Source: Nitrospira sp.
Lineage (GTDB): Bacteria; Nitrospirota; Nitrospiria; Nitrospirales; Nitrospiraceae
Direction: 5' to 3'
DNA: 64,000 nucleotides
NCBI GenBank assembly: GCA_029881435.1
Contig: JAOUMR010000001.1
Coordinates: forward strand, 39,957-103,956
Shown here in pieces: positions 37,539-45,677 of the stretch. The notes beneath the pieces were generated by a model. That model had not been told where the DNA came from and did no database searches. It saw only the letters and a list, made by a program, of their open reading frames with translations. Within the stretch, counting starts at the first letter, position 1, and every line of letters starts with the position of its first letter. The translations under genes were made by a program, and so were the position numbers.

Positions 37539-40046
37539 CTACAGCCCTGCTTCCTTGAGCACCTGTCCCGTATACGACCGCTTCGCTTTGGCAATTTCTT
37601 TCGGCGACCCCTCCGCCACAATTTCTCCGCCGCGATCCCCGCCTTCGGGACCGAGGTCGATAATCCAATCGGCATTCTTGATGACATCGAGATTGTGTTC
37701 GATCACCAGCACCGTATTGCCGGCTTCGACGAGTCGATCCAGCACATCGAGCAATCGTTGCACATCGGCAAAATGCAGACCGGTGGTCGGTTCATCGAGG
37801 ATGTACATCGTGCGCCCGGTCGCGCGCTTGGAGAGTTCGCGTGAGAGCTTCACCCGCTGCGCTTCGCCGCCGGAGAGTGTCGTCGCCGATTGACCGAGCT
37901 TCACATAATGCAAACCAACATCATGCAACGTCTGGAGCTTCGTTTTAATTAATGGGATATGTTCAAAGAATTCCAACGCGTCGTCCACGGTCATATTCAG
38001 CACATCGGCGATGCTCTTGCCCTTATGAAGGATCTCGAGAGTTTCGCGGTTGTAGCGTTGACCCTTGCAGACTTCGCACGTCACATAGACATCCGGAAGG
38101 AAATGCATCTCGATCTTGATAAGGCCATCGCCCTGGCAAGCCTCACAGCGCCCACCTTTCACGTTGAAGCTGTACCGTCCCGGCTTATAGCCGCGGACAC
38201 GCGACTCCGGCAGATTGGAATAAAGATCGCGGATGTACCCGAAGAGTCCGGTATAGGTCGCGGGATTGGAACGTGGTGTGCGCCCAATCGGCGATTGATC
38301 GATGTCGATCACTTTGTCGAGTGCATCGACACCTCTCATGTCCTTGCAGCCATCGATTTTCGGTTTCTTGTGATAGAGCAGTTGCGAGAGGGAATGGAAC
38401 AGCACCTCCAGCACCAGTGTGCTCTTGCCTGATCCGGAGACCCCCGTCACACAGGTGAAGAGTCCCAGCGGAATACGCGCGGTCACGTTTTTCAGATTAT
38501 GCTTCTGAGCCCCAACCACCGAGAGTGTCCCCCTCGGCTTCCGCTGTCGCAGCGGTACGGACACAGTCTGAATGCCGCGCAAGTATTGGCCCGTCAACGA
38601 ATTGGGGTCGCCCATCACGTGCTGCGGCGTCCCCTGCGCGATGACATGCCCCCCTTGAGAGCCGGCTCCCGGCCCCATGTCGAGAATGTGATCCGCTGCC
38701 TGCATCGTCTCGGCATCGTGTTCAACCACAACCACCGTGTTGCCGAGATCACGCAATCGCAATAATGTCTGGAGCAATCGCCGGTTATCCCGCTGATGGA
38801 GTCCAATGGACGGTTCGTCCAGGATGTACAACACCCCGACCAGCCCAGACCCAATCTGTGTCGCCAAACGAATCCGTTGCCCCTCGCCGCCGGACAGCGT
38901 TGCCGCCGCCCGATCGAGCGTCAGGTAGTCCAGGCCGACATTGACGAGAAACCCGAGGCGCTCACGAATTTCTTTCAAGATCCGATGGGCAATCACGAGC
39001 TCACGGTCGGAGAATTTAAGGGAGTGGAAAAAGTCTGCCGCCGTACGGACTGAGAGGCTGGTCACCTCGGCGATCGACTTCTTCGCTAATTTAATCGACA
39101 AGCTTTCCGGCCTGAGCCGCGCTCCGTGACAAACGTCGCAGGACTCCAGCAGGGTGAAATCCTCTTCTTCGGGACAGCCTGGCGTGACGGCATAGCCGAT
39201 GCCGTCACAGGCCGGACAGGCGCCGTGCGGGCTATTGAAGGAAAACACCCGCGGCGTCACTTCGGGATAACTGACACCGCACTTGATGCAAGCCAGCCGG
39301 TCGCTGTACAGCTTGGTCTGTCCATCCTCCGTCAAAACTCCGACCAACCCACCGGTCAGCTTGACCGACGTCTCCACGGAATCTGCCAGTCGCCGCATGA
39401 GCGCATCACCGGCTTTTATGACCAGTCGATCGACGATGATCTCGATCGTGTGCTTTTTCTGCTTGTCGAGCGTGATGTCTTCGCCCAGATCTACGATCTT
39501 GCCGTCGACGCGAGCACGGACATACCCCGCCTTGCGCATCTCAAGCAGTTCTTTTCGATATTCACCCTTTCGCCCACGTACGATCGGCGCCAGAATCTGG
39601 AACTTCTCCCCTTCCGGCAACGAGGCAATGGCATCGACCATCTGCTGCACGGTCTGCGCGGCAATTTCTTCTCCGCATTGGAAGCAATAGGGATGTCCAA
39701 CCCGGGCAAAGAGGAGCCGGAGATAGTCATAGATTTCCGTAACCGTGCCGACGGTGGAACGAGGATTGTGGCTGGTGCTCTTCTGCTCGATGGAGATCGC
39801 TGGAGACAGGCCTTCAATCGAATCGACATCCGGCTTGCCCATCTGTTCGAGGAACTGTCGCGCATAGGCCGAGAGCGATTCGACATAGCGCCTCTGCCCT
39901 TCTGCATAGATCGTATCGAATGCGAGCGACGACTTTCCGGACCCGCTCAAGCCGGTGATGACCACCAGCTTGTCGCGGGGAATTTCCACATCGATGTTCT
40001 TGAGATTGTGCTCGCGCGCGCCCTTGATGACGATGGAGTTTCCCAT
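37539..40046 (-). CDS. uvrA: Excinuclease ABC subunit UvrA, compact form
   Basis: 835 residues from ATG 40046 (start '[19 protein letters not shown]'). Two ABC ATPase modules are intact: Walker A GLSGSGKS and GVSGSGKS, signatures '[18 protein letters not shown]' and '[15 protein letters not shown]'. The UvrB-binding and insertion regions and the Zn modules 'CIKCG'...'CPAC' and 'CEACQGDG'...'CEVCKG' are also intact. It is about 100 residues shorter than E. coli UvrA (940). The deficit lies between 'ACPACDGIG' and 'CDVCHGARL', where only about 18 residues remain. It recognises damaged DNA with UvrB. The start overlaps an extended -10 promoter region. Confidence 0.95.
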   Translation of the reverse strand: MGNSIVIKGAREHNLKNIDVEIPRDKLVVITGLSGSGKSSLAFDTIYAEGQRRYVESLSAYARQFLEQMGKPDVDSIEGLSPAISIEQKSTSHNPRSTVGTVTEIYDYLRLLFARVGHPYCFQCGEEIAAQTVQQMVDAIASLPEGEKFQILAPIVRGRKGEYRKELLEMRKAGYVRARVDGKIVDLGEDITLDKQKKHTIEIIVDRLVIKAGDALMRRLADSVETSVKLTGGLVGVLTEDGQTKLYSDRLACIKCGVSYPEVTPRVFSFNSPHGACPACDGIGYAVTPGCPEEEDFTLLESCDVCHGARLRPESLSIKLAKKSIAEVTSLSVRTAADFFHSLKFSDRELVIAHRILKEIRERLGFLVNVGLDYLTLDRAAATLSGGEGQRIRLATQIGSGLVGVLYILDEPSIGLHQRDNRRLLQTLLRLRDLGNTVVVVEHDAETMQAADHILDMGPGAGSQGGHVIAQGTPQHVMGDPNSLTGQYLRGIQTVSVPLRQRKPRGTLSVVGAQKHNLKNVTARIPLGLFTCVTGVSGSGKSTLVLEVLFHSLSQLLYHKKPKIDGCKDMRGVDALDKVIDIDQSPIGRTPRSNPATYTGLFGYIRDLYSNLPESRVRGYKPGRYSFNVKGGRCEACQGDGLIKIEMHFLPDVYVTCEVCKGQRYNRETLEILHKGKSIADVLNMTVDDALEFFEHIPLIKTKLQTLHDVGLHYVKLGQSATTLSGGEAQRVKLSRELSKRATGRTMYILDEPTTGLHFADVQRLLDVLDRLVEAGNTVLVIEHNLDVIKNADWIIDLGPEGGDRGGEIVAEGSPKEIAKAKRSYTGQVLKEAGL

Positions 40047-40055
40047 AGGGGCGGG

Positions 40056-40064
40056 ATTATAGCA
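40056..40064 (-). promoter_or_regulatory. Extended -10 promoter of uvrA, near-leaderless
   Basis: On the minus strand TGC-TATAAT ends 9 bases before the uvrA ATG (40044-40046), and no Shine-Dalgarno sequence is visible in between. If used, the mRNA would start within a few bases of the start codon. The same motif survives in the degenerate uvrA 5' copy at 41863-41871. Confidence 0.5.
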
Positions 40065-40089
40065 TGCGATGAAATCAGATCGGCGAGGG

Positions 40090-41685
40090 TTAAGATCGCT
40101 TGCGGGATCTGCGGCGGGGTCCATCCAGCGCTTCGCCCCAGCGGATCAGAAAGGCCGTCACAAACTCGTGTTCGTCCGCAGGCGGTACCGCCAGGCGAGC
40201 CAAGGCAAACGCGACTGCCAACGCGATATGATAGCCCTCCGAACGTGACGCGACAGCACGGCGATAGGCAGGATGTGCGTCGTTGACGACGACGGTGGAT
40301 TCAACAAGGCGGCCGAGGTCCGGATCTCCTTGACATGATTCGAACCGGATGCTGAGCCCGTAGTGACCCGGCCGCGACCGTCCTCTTGGTCCCGGAACGA
40401 CCGCGACTCCGGGCGGTGATTCCGCCTGAGGATTCGCCTCTCCTTGCGTTGTTTCGCCCGGCTGCGGGGATTTGTCAGGATCCTGGGCTGCCTCCGGAGG
40501 AGTCACCACATCCTCGACGGCTTCCGTACCGCTCAAGACCGACGCAGCGAGAAAGCCCTGTCCGTTCTCCGTCGAATTGGATTGTCCGATGGGCAATCGC
40601 TTCTGCCCGCCGGCTCGTCGCTCGACTAACGAAGCCAACAGCGGAAACTCTTCGGCCAGATCCACTAAAACCGTTTCCAGATCGCGCTCCATCGGCCGCA
40701 CCGCTCGACGACCGGCTCTATCTCCGGATTCCCGGATATCTCCCCAATGGGCCAGCTGCTGTGAGACGGCTTCTTGGATCGCCTTGCGATACCCCAGGTA
40801 CAACGCGCCCCTCGCGCCGACGCGAACAAAGTCTCCTTTGTTCAGGGTAAGCGCCGCGGCCAGCGCCGGAGCTTCAATCATTCCGGCCATTCGATCCGGT
40901 GTGGCCGGTGTAATCCCCAGCCAGTCCCATCCGCGCTTGATGACTTTGCCGAACGTGCTGATCGCCATACCCCGCTGGTCGTCCGGAAATGGAGACTCGC
41001 GTCGCGCCAAATAACCGACTGCCGCCGGCTTGCGCTTGCGCGCCAGGCAGACTGCGAGCCTCGACACCTCCGCACCGTGGATCTGCTGACGCTCCACCAC
41101 TCGGCCATTGACCTCAAACCGGAAGCCCTTCGGATAATGCGCTGTAAGCATCTCGTCAAACTCAGGCTCCAGCAGCGGCTGATACTGTCGGCGCAAGACC
41201 CCTTCGAGATACCCCTCGTCCAGGAGCGGCGAGAGCGCGTTATGCAGCTTCAGTTGTACCGCCGTACCATGATCAACCACCAAACCCAACGGTGGAATCC
41301 ACTTCCACGGTGCCTTGTGGCGTCCAGCCAAGTGCCAGCGGCTTGCCACGTGTTCTTTGCCGCGTCTCGTTTCGGTGATGACGTCTTCGCAGACGAGCAG
41401 GCCCAGCTTGATCCCGACTCCGGCGAACCCGATGCCGTGGCCGCGTGCCTTCGTGCTGGAGGCCAGATCATGGTACCGAACGAGATCCCGCCGCCTCATG
41501 CCCGATCCATCGTCCACAATTGTCAAGGTCGACGCCGCTGGGTGGGCCGTGACTCGGAGACAAGTGGCACCGGAATCCAGCGAATTGGCGACCACTTCAG
41601 TCAAAATGGTTTCTTCGAGCGCGCCCGGATAGGCGTCGCGCAGGTCTTCGAGCAAGTGGTGGAGATCAACGCGCGTTTCGCCCAT
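40090..41685 (-). CDS. GHKL-type ATPase protein of unknown role
   Basis: 531 residues. The N-terminal 130 residues hold a GHKL ATP-binding fold: N-box '[13 protein letters not shown]', 'IVDDGSGM' and '[14 protein letters not shown]', as in Hsp90, MutL and MORC proteins. The middle (about 150-330) is of unknown fold. A Pro/Gly/Glu-rich linker (about 375-430) leads to a C-terminal helical domain ending in basic residues. It has no kinase DHp domain. It lies between two copies of the uvrA 5' end; the upstream copy may supply its promoter. MORC-like stand-alone ATPases are often found with defence genes, but no partner is clear here. Confidence 0.75.
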   Translation of the reverse strand: MGETRVDLHHLLEDLRDAYPGALEETILTEVVANSLDSGATCLRVTAHPAASTLTIVDDGSGMRRRDLVRYHDLASSTKARGHGIGFAGVGIKLGLLVCEDVITETRRGKEHVASRWHLAGRHKAPWKWIPPLGLVVDHGTAVQLKLHNALSPLLDEGYLEGVLRRQYQPLLEPEFDEMLTAHYPKGFRFEVNGRVVERQQIHGAEVSRLAVCLARKRKPAAVGYLARRESPFPDDQRGMAISTFGKVIKRGWDWLGITPATPDRMAGMIEAPALAAALTLNKGDFVRVGARGALYLGYRKAIQEAVSQQLAHWGDIRESGDRAGRRAVRPMERDLETVLVDLAEEFPLLASLVERRAGGQKRLPIGQSNSTENGQGFLAASVLSGTEAVEDVVTPPEAAQDPDKSPQPGETTQGEANPQAESPPGVAVVPGPRGRSRPGHYGLSIRFESCQGDPDLGRLVESTVVVNDAHPAYRRAVASRSEGYHIALAVAFALARLAVPPADEHEFVTAFLIRWGEALDGPRRRSRKRS

Positions 41686-41747
41686 GGTGCCTCAATTTCT
41701 CATGACACATTTTCCCCATCAGCATGGGCCACCTATGTGAGGATGTG

Positions 41748-41873
41748 CCGGTCCCGCTCAAGCCCGTGATCATCACCAGTATTGTCACATGGAATCTCCA
41801 CGTCGATGTTCGTGAGATGGTGCTCCCGCGCCTTTGACGATGGGATCGCCTATAGGCCCGGGATTATAGCATC
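41748..41873 (-). repeat. Degenerate copy B of uvrA 5' end and promoter
   Basis: About 126 bp align to 39937-40067 (uvrA codons 1 to about 37 plus promoter) at high identity by eye. The aligned block includes CCGCTCAAGCC, TCGATGTTC, GTGAGAT(T/G)GTGCTC and GGGATTATAGCAT. The copied start codon is ATA, one codon is lost, and the frame is disrupted; it ends in the Walker A segment. It lies directly upstream of the GHKL ATPase gene. Confidence 0.8.
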
Positions 41874-41885
41874 GGCGCCTCATTC

Positions 41886-41927
41886 TTGACAGCGTCCTAC
41901 TATACGTCTAGTATACGTACGGTATCG
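41886..41927 (+). promoter_or_regulatory. Promoter and operator of toxin-antitoxin operon
   Basis: TTGACA (41886-41891), a 17-base spacer and TAGTAT (41909-41914) form a near-consensus sigma-70 promoter. Direct repeats TATACGT at 41901-41907 and 41912-41918 overlap the -10, a typical place for autoregulation by a ribbon-helix-helix antitoxin. Confidence 0.75.
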
Positions 41928-41939
41928 AGAGGAGACTCT

Positions 41940-42209
41940 ATGCCTAAGACAGCTTTAAAAAAAGAAAAGTGGACGCTCTCATTCGATCCGGCGCTGAAAA
42001 GCGTCGTCGTCAAGGCCGCCAAGCGGAGAGGCGTCTATCCGGTGACCTTGCTCGAAGGTCTCGTGAGGGAGAAGTTCAGCCCATACGGGCATACTGATGT
42101 CGACGACAGCGCCGCCTATGTGAGCGCGCTGCGAAAGCAGGGACGCAAGCAGTCTGACGAGGCGTTTCTCGACGAGATCGCAGCATGGCAAAAATCTCAC
42201 TCCTCCTAG
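41940..42209 (+). CDS. VapB-like antitoxin
   Basis: 89 residues from ATG 41940, preceded by GAGAGGAG. The frame is open 18 codons upstream, but that would overlap the promoter. The N-terminal 'KKEKWTLSFDPALKSVVVKAAKRRGVYPVTLLEGLVREKF' fits a ribbon-helix-helix DNA-binding fold; the C-terminal helix would bind the toxin. It overlaps the PIN toxin gene by 25 bp, as is usual for such pairs. The operon is flanked by uvrA-derived fragments, consistent with insertion. Confidence 0.8.
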   Translation: MPKTALKKEKWTLSFDPALKSVVVKAAKRRGVYPVTLLEGLVREKFSPYGHTDVDDSAAYVSALRKQGRKQSDEAFLDEIAAWQKSHSS

Positions 42210-42559
42210 ATACGGACATTTTCATCGATTATTTCAACACCGGTAGGTTCCACGCATTGTTCGATTCCAGCCGTTTCACTGTCTACTACTCGATCATCAC
42301 CAAAAAAGAACTGCTCACCAAACCAGGGCTTCGTGACAACGAACGCACCGCAATCTTGGCCGAATTAACTCGCTGTAGACTCATCGCGCTCACAGAGTCG
42401 ATCGCCGCCCGATACTCCGACCTTCGCCGCCGCTACCCTTCCCTCGAACAGAGCGATGCCCTGATTGCCGCCACCGCCCTCGTCAAACGACTGCCGTTGC
42501 TGACCCGAAACAGACGCCATTTTCGCATGGTCACCGAGCTGACGTTATTCGGAGCATGA
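42185..42559 (+). CDS. VapC-like PIN domain toxin ribonuclease
   Basis: 124 residues. Acidic PIN residues are visible: D in 'LLLDTDIFIDYF', E in 'ITKKELLT', D in 'EQSDALIAATAL' and the terminal 'LLTRNRRHF' motif. PIN toxins cleave tRNA or rRNA and are neutralised by the cognate antitoxin encoded just upstream. Start ATG 42185 lies inside the antitoxin gene. Confidence 0.9.
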   Translation: MAKISLLLDTDIFIDYFNTGRFHALFDSSRFTVYYSIITKKELLTKPGLRDNERTAILAELTRCRLIALTESIAARYSDLRRRYPSLEQSDALIAATALVKRLPLLTRNRRHFRMVTELTLFGA

Positions 42560-42584
42560 CGCCACCTTCCCCTCAACAATCAAG

Positions 42585-42640
42585 ACCGCCGTATCGAGCG
42601 ATCGGATGGAATCTCGATATCGACGTTCTTGCGGTTGTAC
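42585..42640 (-). repeat. Degenerate copy C of uvrA 5' end
   Basis: Within this stretch, 42609-42638 matches uvrA codons for 'NIDVEIP' at 24 of 30 bases. In frame it reads 'NRKNVDIEIPSD', compared with '[13 protein letters not shown]' in UvrA. It is shorter and more decayed than copy B and lacks the promoter. It lies directly after the toxin gene. Confidence 0.6.
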
Positions 42641-42665
42641 GCTACCCTTTCACGGTGAGTGAGTG

Positions 42666-42890
42666 TTATTTCAGGAGGAGGAGCAGCCGTCTGTAGCCTA
42701 CCCTCAGCCTCCCACCAGGTCCTCGACCGCCTGCCCCGCTTCCGAAGGGTGGAACTTCCTTGATTGAACTTTTCTTGCGAGGAGACGTGAGGCCTTTCTT
42801 CTCGAGCCATTCCTCCATTTTCACCCGTTCTTGCTGAAACTCCGACGAGACGGTGCTGAGAAAGACATGGAATTTGGCAGGGGAAGACAT
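42666..42890 (-). pseudogene. DUF4062 N-terminal fragment
   Basis: The first 30 codons read 'MSSPAKFHVFLSTVSSEFQQ' and continue 'ERVKMEEWLEKKGLT'. This is the start of the DUF4062 domain found at the N-terminus of large STAND/TPR proteins and some defence proteins. After residue 34 the similarity is lost and a low-complexity Gly/Arg tail runs to a stop. I infer a gene remnant. Confidence 0.5.
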
Positions 42891-43003
42891 CGCGCAGACA
42901 CCCAGATGAGGGCGGAGTTTGTTTGGAAGCCGCAGGGCTCTAGCCGATGGCGTCGTATGTGGCTACCTTGACAAAGCAAGAAACCGGGTGCTACCACGAT
43001 CAA

Positions 43004-43780
43004 ATGGTGAAAACCGAGCGCCCTCATTTAGCGCGGGACTCCCAAGCCCCGGCAAAGGTGGTCTCCACGTGGTCCGGGCAAGCGCGTGAAGATGCCGTCC
43101 AACGGATGTTCACCTCCATTGCGGGCACCTACGATCTCAACAACACCCTCTTGAGTTTTGGCCTCCATTACTATTGGAAAAAAATCACGGCTTCGTTTAT
43201 CGCCCCCGTCGGACGGGGAACCGCCCTTGATGTCGGAGCCGGAACCGCCGATCTCGCGCTGCTCGTGGAATCTCGGATGGGGCCCAAGGGGCGTGTGATT
43301 GCATCAGATTTGAATCATGCGATGCTGGCGAAGGGCCTCAGGAAGGTCAGCAAGCAACGACTCTCTGAGAAAATTACCTGCCTCCAGGCCAGCGCCGAGC
43401 ATTTAGGATTTGGCGATAATACGTTTGATGCGGTGACGACGGGGTTTTGCATGCGCAATGTCGGGGATTTACCCCAAGCCATACAGGAAATCCGCCGGGT
43501 CATGAAACCAGGCGGTCGCTTTGTGTGCTTAGAGTTCTCGCGCCCGGTGTTCGGCTGGTTGCGGGCACTATATGATTGGTATTCCTTTAAACTGTTACCT
43601 TGGATCGGGACGATCGTCGCTCGTGATCGCACCGGCGTCTATGAATACCTCCCTGCTTCGATTCGAACGTTTCCCGATCAAGAGCGGTTGTGCCAAGTTT
43701 TGCGCGATGCAGGATTTCGTCAGGTGTCATATAAGAATCTCAGTGGCGGTATCGTCGCGATTCATGTTGCAACGAAATAA
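43004..43780 (+). CDS. ubiE: Menaquinone/ubiquinone biosynthesis C-methyltransferase
   Basis: 258 residues from ATG 43004 (19 more codons are open upstream). The SAM-binding motif I is 'ALDVGAGTADLALLV', and UbiE signatures are 'VQRMFTSIAGTYDLNNTLLSFG', 'TTGFCMRNVGDLPQAIQEIRRVMKPGGRFVCLEFSRP' and 'YEYLPASIRTFPDQERL'. It methylates demethylmenaquinone (or 2-polyprenyl-methoxybenzoquinol). It heads the group of radical SAM genes, 74 bp upstream of the next one. Confidence 0.92.
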   Translation: MVKTERPHLARDSQAPAKVVSTWSGQAREDAVQRMFTSIAGTYDLNNTLLSFGLHYYWKKITASFIAPVGRGTALDVGAGTADLALLVESRMGPKGRVIASDLNHAMLAKGLRKVSKQRLSEKITCLQASAEHLGFGDNTFDAVTTGFCMRNVGDLPQAIQEIRRVMKPGGRFVCLEFSRPVFGWLRALYDWYSFKLLPWIGTIVARDRTGVYEYLPASIRTFPDQERLCQVLRDAGFRQVSYKNLSGGIVAIHVATK

Positions 43781-43854
43781 CCGTAGATGCCCATAAGGTC
43801 GCGCGTCATTACGCCTGACGGTCATCGACTTTCAGGTTCGACGAGTGTAGGACT

Positions 43855-45480
43855 ATGCAATCGATTCTCTACATTTTTCTCCCCTGCAAGAAAGTCTATC
43901 CGATTGGGGTGACCTACATAGCCGACTTTATCCATCGGCGGAAACCGGACGTCCGCCAGCGGATTCTCGACCTGTCCCTATTCCCGCTTGGGCAACGACG
44001 CCAGGCCATCCTCGACGTGGCCACAGAGTTCATGCCGAATCTAGTATGTTTCTCTTGGCGAGACATTCAGATCTTTTCACCGCATGAAGGTGACTCGTCC
44101 TTAGAGCATGCCTTCAATTTCTACTTTGCCAGCAACCCGCTCAAGCGAATCACCGCGTCATTCGCCGGCGTCAAGCAGCTCTATCGCTACTACAACCACA
44201 TCAATACGATCCTGTCCTACCCTGCGTTGGTCCGCAAGGAGTTCCCCAGAGCTCAGATGATGATCGGTGGCGGGGCGTTTACGGCCTTTGCCGATCAGTT
44301 GATCGAAAAGCTTCCTGAAGGGACGATTGGGATCCTCGGCGAAGGGGAAGACGCAATTCTCAAAGTCATCGAAGGTCGCTCGATCGAGGATGAACGGTAT
44401 ATTGTCAAAGAAGGAAACCAAGTTCGGAAGGGGCGGCAGGCATCTCCGGCACTTCTTGAATCATGGCCGGTGGATCTCCCTTATCTGACCTCGATTTTTC
44501 CACAATATAAGGAATATGCAGGCGAATCCATCGGGGTCCAGTCCAAACGAGGATGCCCCTATGACTGCGCTTTTTGCCTCTACCCCTACATAGAAGGTAA
44601 GCGGGTACGCTACCGGCCGCCTGAAACGGTCGTGAAGGACATCGCTCAGCATTATCATCAATGGGGTACCCGTCGATTCTGGTTCACGGATGCGCAGTTC
44701 ATTACGGGGAAAGAAGCTTACCCGCAATGCACGGAAATCCTTGAGCGAATCCTGGCGGAGGAACTCGACATCGAATGGTCCGGCTATATTCGAACGTCGT
44801 TGATCACCTCGGAGCTCGCCAAATTGATGGTGCGGTCGGGCGTCGGCGATCTTGAGGTGGCCATCACATCCGGCTCACAAGAAGTGCTGAATAATCTGCA
44901 CATGGGATTCAAGCTCGAACGACTCTACGACGGCTGTCGCTATCTGGCCGAGGCTGGATTTAAGGGCAAGGTCATTCTGAACTACTCCCTGAATAGCCCC
45001 AAGGAAACAGAAGAGAGCCTGCTGCAAAGCGTGGAATCATACAAGATGGTGGCGTCGATCCTCGGTGAAGAGCGTGTTTTCCCATTGATGTTCTTCCTCG
45101 GTATCCAGCCCAATACCGATCTGGAGCAGCGACTGTTAGAAGAAGGCTACTTATCCGCAGGCTATAATCCCTTGATGCTGACACCGACCAGCATCAGGAA
45201 ATTACTCTATAACCCTGCGCCACTGAACAAGATTATCGCCAAGGCATGTCTTCGAGCATGGGAGCGAAAGCAGGGCAGCAGTGATCCCCGTCGATGGACC
45301 GGCTCACTCTCTCAGTCGACCAACCCATCATCGACCTATGCTGACCAGAACCTCAGTCGAGGAATTGAAGGCAACTCTGGTCGAGATGCTCTCTTATCGC
45401 TGGAAGAGATTATTGCTTCGCGCCGACCGGCTTCATCCCCTTCGCAGGCAACCGAGCCAAGAACTAGCTCAGCCGGATGA
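43855..45480 (+). CDS. B12-type radical SAM protein
   Basis: 541 residues. The N-terminal about 190 residues resemble a cobalamin-binding (BchE-like) domain: 'PIGVTYIADFIHRRKPDVRQRILDLS', 'MMIGGGAFTAFAD' and 'GILGEGEDAILKVI'. The canonical DxHxxG is not evident. The radical SAM cluster motif is C234-x3-C238-x2-C241 in 'GCPYDCAFC'. The C-terminal about 100 residues are hydrophilic and Ser-rich. Related enzymes include BchE-like cyclases and methyltransferases; the substrate is unknown. It lies with PCP_red-containing genes, so tetrapyrrole or quinone chemistry is plausible. Confidence 0.85.
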   Translation: MQSILYIFLPCKKVYPIGVTYIADFIHRRKPDVRQRILDLSLFPLGQRRQAILDVATEFMPNLVCFSWRDIQIFSPHEGDSSLEHAFNFYFASNPLKRITASFAGVKQLYRYYNHINTILSYPALVRKEFPRAQMMIGGGAFTAFADQLIEKLPEGTIGILGEGEDAILKVIEGRSIEDERYIVKEGNQVRKGRQASPALLESWPVDLPYLTSIFPQYKEYAGESIGVQSKRGCPYDCAFCLYPYIEGKRVRYRPPETVVKDIAQHYHQWGTRRFWFTDAQFITGKEAYPQCTEILERILAEELDIEWSGYIRTSLITSELAKLMVRSGVGDLEVAITSGSQEVLNNLHMGFKLERLYDGCRYLAEAGFKGKVILNYSLNSPKETEESLLQSVESYKMVASILGEERVFPLMFFLGIQPNTDLEQRLLEEGYLSAGYNPLMLTPTSIRKLLYNPAPLNKIIAKACLRAWERKQGSSDPRRWTGSLSQSTNPSSTYADQNLSRGIEGNSGRDALLSLEEIIASRRPASSPSQATEPRTSSAG

Positions 45481-45624
45481 TGGCTCTTCGACCATCTCGT
45501 GCCTGAATTCTTGAGATCGTTGCCTCTCTTACCACGCTCCGACGCCTTGCATTCCAGTTTCAGCCAGTGCTATCATCGACTCTCTTTTGGTGTCGCTTTT
45601 ATACGTCAATCGTTTTGTTTTTCA

Positions 45625-45670
45625 TATAATTACGGCCATTGGCCGTTATCTTGTTCGCGCCTTAAGGAGG
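45625..45670 (+). promoter_or_regulatory. Promoter -10, inverted repeat and strong RBS before USP fusion
   Basis: TATAAT at 45625-45630 is followed at once by the palindrome ACGGCCATTGGCCGT (45632-45646), at the likely transcription start, and then AAGGAGG (45664-45670), 7 bases before ATG. No good -35 is seen, so an activator may be required. The palindrome may be an operator or 5' hairpin. Confidence 0.45.
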
Positions 45671-45677
45671 CGCCCTG

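Noticed and set aside
39126..40286. Long + strand open frame opposite uvrA (386 codons)
   Set aside because: It is antisense to the well-supported uvrA, with no domain and no ribosome-binding site; its composition is a by-product of the codon pattern.
40774..41769. Long + strand open frame opposite the GHKL ATPase gene
   Set aside because: No recognisable protein features; the minus-strand frame carries clear ATP-binding motifs.
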